A DNA stretch of 7,864 nt from Verrucomicrobiota bacterium (GTDB taxonomy: Bacteria; Verrucomicrobiota; Verrucomicrobiia; Opitutales; Opitutaceae): contig RFJS01000385.1 of assembly GCA_003694825.1 (NCBI GenBank), forward strand, positions 1 to 7,864. Reading direction: 5' to 3'. The notes under the pieces were generated by a model, which was not told the origin of the DNA, ran no database searches, and saw only the letters and a list, made by a program, of their open reading frames with translations. This document shows positions 6,369 through 7,864 of the stretch, piece by piece; position 1 is the stretch's first letter, and each line of letters starts with the position of its first letter. A program made the translations under genes and the position numbers.

Positions 6369-7298
6369 ATGAAACCGACCAAATACATCTGGCACAAGGG
6401 AAGGCTCGTTCGCTGGGAGGAAGCGACCGTCCACGTGCTTGCCCACGGCCTCCACTACGGTTCCTCCATTTTCGAGGGCATCCGCGTCTACGATACGCCG
6501 CAGGGACCGGCCTGGTTCTGCCTCGATGCCCATCTGCGGCGGCTCGGCGACACGGCCCGCATCTACCGCATGCCCCTGCCCCACGATCGCGAGGCCATGG
6601 CCAACGCCTGCCACGAGGTCGTCGCGGCCAACGGCCTGCGCTCGGCCTACGTGCGGCCCATCGCCTACCGGGGGCTCGGCACGCTCAAGGTCAACGGCGA
6701 GGCCTCCCCCGTCGAAGTCGCCATCGCCGCCTTTGAGTGGGGCAGCTACCTCGGCGAGGAAGCCCTCCGCGCCGGCGTGGATATCGGCGTATCGAGCTGG
6801 CAGCGCGTCGCGCCCAACACCCTGCCCACGATGGCCAAGGCCGGCGCCAACTACCTCTCCTCCCAGCTCATCACCATGGAGGCGGCTCGGCACGGCTACG
6901 CCGAGGGACTCGCCCTCGACAGCTTCGGTCACGTCAGTGAAGGCGCCGGGCAGAATATCTTCCTCGTGCGCGACGGCGTCCTCTACACCCCGCCGGTCGC
7001 CGCCGCCATCCTCCCCGGGATCACCCGGCAGGTGGTCCTCGAGCTCGCCGGCGACCTCGGCATTCCCGTGCGCGAGATGGCCATCCCCCGCGAGATGCTC
7101 TACACGGTCGACGAGATCTTCCTCACCGGCACCGCCAGCGAGATCGTTCCCGTCCGCTCGGTCGACGGCCTCGAGGTCGGCCCGGGCCACCGCGGCCCTG
7201 TCACGGAGCGGCTGCAGCAGGCCTTCTTCGGCCTGTTCGACGGCACGACGCCGGACACGCGCGGGTGGCTCGTCCCGGTGCGCCCTTCCCGGAGCTGA
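6369..7298 (+). CDS. ilvE: Branched-chain amino-acid aminotransferase
   Basis: A complete 309-residue class IV (fold type IV) PLP-dependent aminotransferase. It catalyses the reversible transfer of the amino group between leucine, isoleucine or valine and 2-oxoglutarate in the cytoplasm, the last step of branched-chain amino-acid synthesis. The length equals that of E. coli IlvE (309). Visible family signatures are HGLHYGSSIFEGIRVY (26-41), the PLP-lysine segment TMAKAGANYLSSQL with Lys157, GYAEGLALDSFGHVSEGAGQ with Glu191, LPGITRQVVLELAGDLGI (215-232), and FLTGTASEIVPVRSVDG (251-267) for cofactor phosphate and substrate binding. The C-terminal GPVTERLQQAFFGLFDG also matches IlvE. The ATG at 6369 was chosen over an upstream in-frame ATG at 6324, because the latter lies inside the tandem repeat and adds a non-conserved Pro/Arg-rich leader. 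No Shine-Dalgarno motif is present (GTCCGCCCC before ATG). The esterase gene follows after 39 bp. Confidence 0.97.
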   Translation: MKPTKYIWHKGRLVRWEEATVHVLAHGLHYGSSIFEGIRVYDTPQGPAWFCLDAHLRRLGDTARIYRMPLPHDREAMANACHEVVAANGLRSAYVRPIAYRGLGTLKVNGEASPVEVAIAAFEWGSYLGEEALRAGVDIGVSSWQRVAPNTLPTMAKAGANYLSSQLITMEAARHGYAEGLALDSFGHVSEGAGQNIFLVRDGVLYTPPVAAAILPGITRQVVLELAGDLGIPVREMAIPREMLYTVDEIFLTGTASEIVPVRSVDGLEVGPGHRGPVTERLQQAFFGLFDGTTPDTRGWLVPVRPSRS

Positions 7299-7337
7299 TT
7301 GCGGGTCTGGAAAGCCGGCCCCGGCCGCCCCGTCCCC

Positions 7338-7864
7338 ATGGCACTGACACGGCATCCGCCGCCCGGCTGGTCTCTCCCGGAGATTCCCGGTCCGCCGGGC
7401 TCGTCTCCGCGCGTCCGGCGGATTGCCATCGAAACCGAGGCGCGCCCCGATCTGTGCCTCTTCCTCGACGGCGAACTCTACCTCGAGTCCATGGACCTGC
7501 CCGGACAACTCGCCACCCTGCGCGGCCGCGGCTCCATGGCCCGCACCCGGTGTGCCGCCATCCCTTTCGAAACGCCCGCCGCTCGCGCCATCGACTACAC
7601 CTGCAACGAAGCCTTCAACGCCTGGCTGCTCAACGAGGTGCTCCCCGCGCTCGGCCATTCTCCCGACCGGATCACTATCGCCGGCCTGAGCCTCAGCGCC
7701 CTCGGCGCTCTCTTCGCCGCGATACGCCACCCCGGGGTGTTCTCCCGCTGCATCGCCCAGTCCCCTTCCGCCTGGTGGCGGCGCGAATGGCTCCGCGGCG
7801 ATGTTGCCGGACGCGATTTGCGAGGCACCCGCTTCCGCCTGAGCGTCGGCTCGGAAGAGACCGA
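7338..7864 (+). CDS. Fes/EstD-like alpha/beta-hydrolase, 3' end beyond window
   Basis: An ATG at 7338 opens a frame of 175 codons that runs off the right edge. It resembles the catalytic domain of enterochelin-esterase (Fes)/esterase D-type hydrolases. LCLFLDGELY (39-48) is the first core strand, YTCNEAFNAWLLNEVLPAL (87-105) matches the helix preceding the nucleophile strand, and RITIAGLSLSALGALFAAIRH (111-131) is the nucleophile elbow, with Ser118 the expected nucleophile. GVFSRCIAQSPSAWW (133-147) matches the usual 'FGxVLSQSGSxWW' strand, and RFRLSVGSEET at the edge matches the strand before the acid residue. The elbow reads G-L-S-L-S rather than the usual G-x-S-x-G. There is no signal peptide and no room for the N-terminal Fes domain, so it is probably cytoplasmic. 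The substrate is unknown; siderophore, sugar-ester or other ester hydrolysis is possible. Asp and His of the triad would lie beyond the window. A TTG at 7299 is a possible but less likely start. Confidence 0.8.
   Translation, partial: MALTRHPPPGWSLPEIPGPPGSSPRVRRIAIETEARPDLCLFLDGELYLESMDLPGQLATLRGRGSMARTRCAAIPFETPAARAIDYTCNEAFNAWLLNEVLPALGHSPDRITIAGLSLSALGALFAAIRHPGVFSRCIAQSPSAWWRREWLRGDVAGRDLRGTRFRLSVGSEET

Noticed and set aside
5268..7730. 820-codon open frame on the minus strand opposite the secreted protein, ilvE and esterase
   Set aside because: It crosses three plus-strand genes and the tandem repeat, has low-complexity composition and no recognisable domain; ilvE on the plus strand is unambiguous.

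Overview
The window is very GC-rich, with coding regions strongly biased to C or G at third codon positions. It reads as a piece of a Gram-negative bacterial chromosome, most likely Verrucomicrobiota (Opitutales-like) or Planctomycetota. That placement is inferred from family content: a DUF1080 (3-keto-disaccharide hydrolase) protein, a large CRTAC1-type VCBS/ASPIC-UnbV protein beside a TPR protein, many exported proteins, and no Shine-Dalgarno motif before any start. No rRNA, tRNA, CRISPR array, transposase or phage gene was seen.

Layout. Bases 1-564 on the minus strand hold the 5' part of an exported DUF1080 gene that runs off the left edge. A 267-bp divergent intergenic region (565-831) follows; it carries a 15-bp direct repeat. 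All later genes are on the plus strand. First is a TPR gene (832-1833) broken by an in-frame TAA at 1420-1422. Then come a 1096-residue VCBS/FG-GAP protein with a central ASPIC/UnbV domain (1888-5178), an unrecognised secreted protein of 303 residues (5340-6251), a 40-bp tandem repeat (6259-6343), a complete branched-chain amino-acid aminotransferase ilvE (6369-7298), and an Fes/EstD-like esterase cut by the right edge (7338 onward).

How the genes relate. The TPR and VCBS genes are 54 bp apart and probably form one exported, cell-surface or periplasmic unit; this is the most distinctive part of the window. ilvE is a housekeeping enzyme of Leu/Ile/Val metabolism, and the esterase 39 bp downstream may share its transcript. 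The 303-residue protein has a signal peptide but no assignable function. I see no clearly new defence or mobile system. The items most worth a second look are the interrupted TPR gene, the tandem repeat before ilvE, the symmetric 7+7 motif layout of the VCBS protein, and the uniformly C-rich, Shine-Dalgarno-free start contexts.
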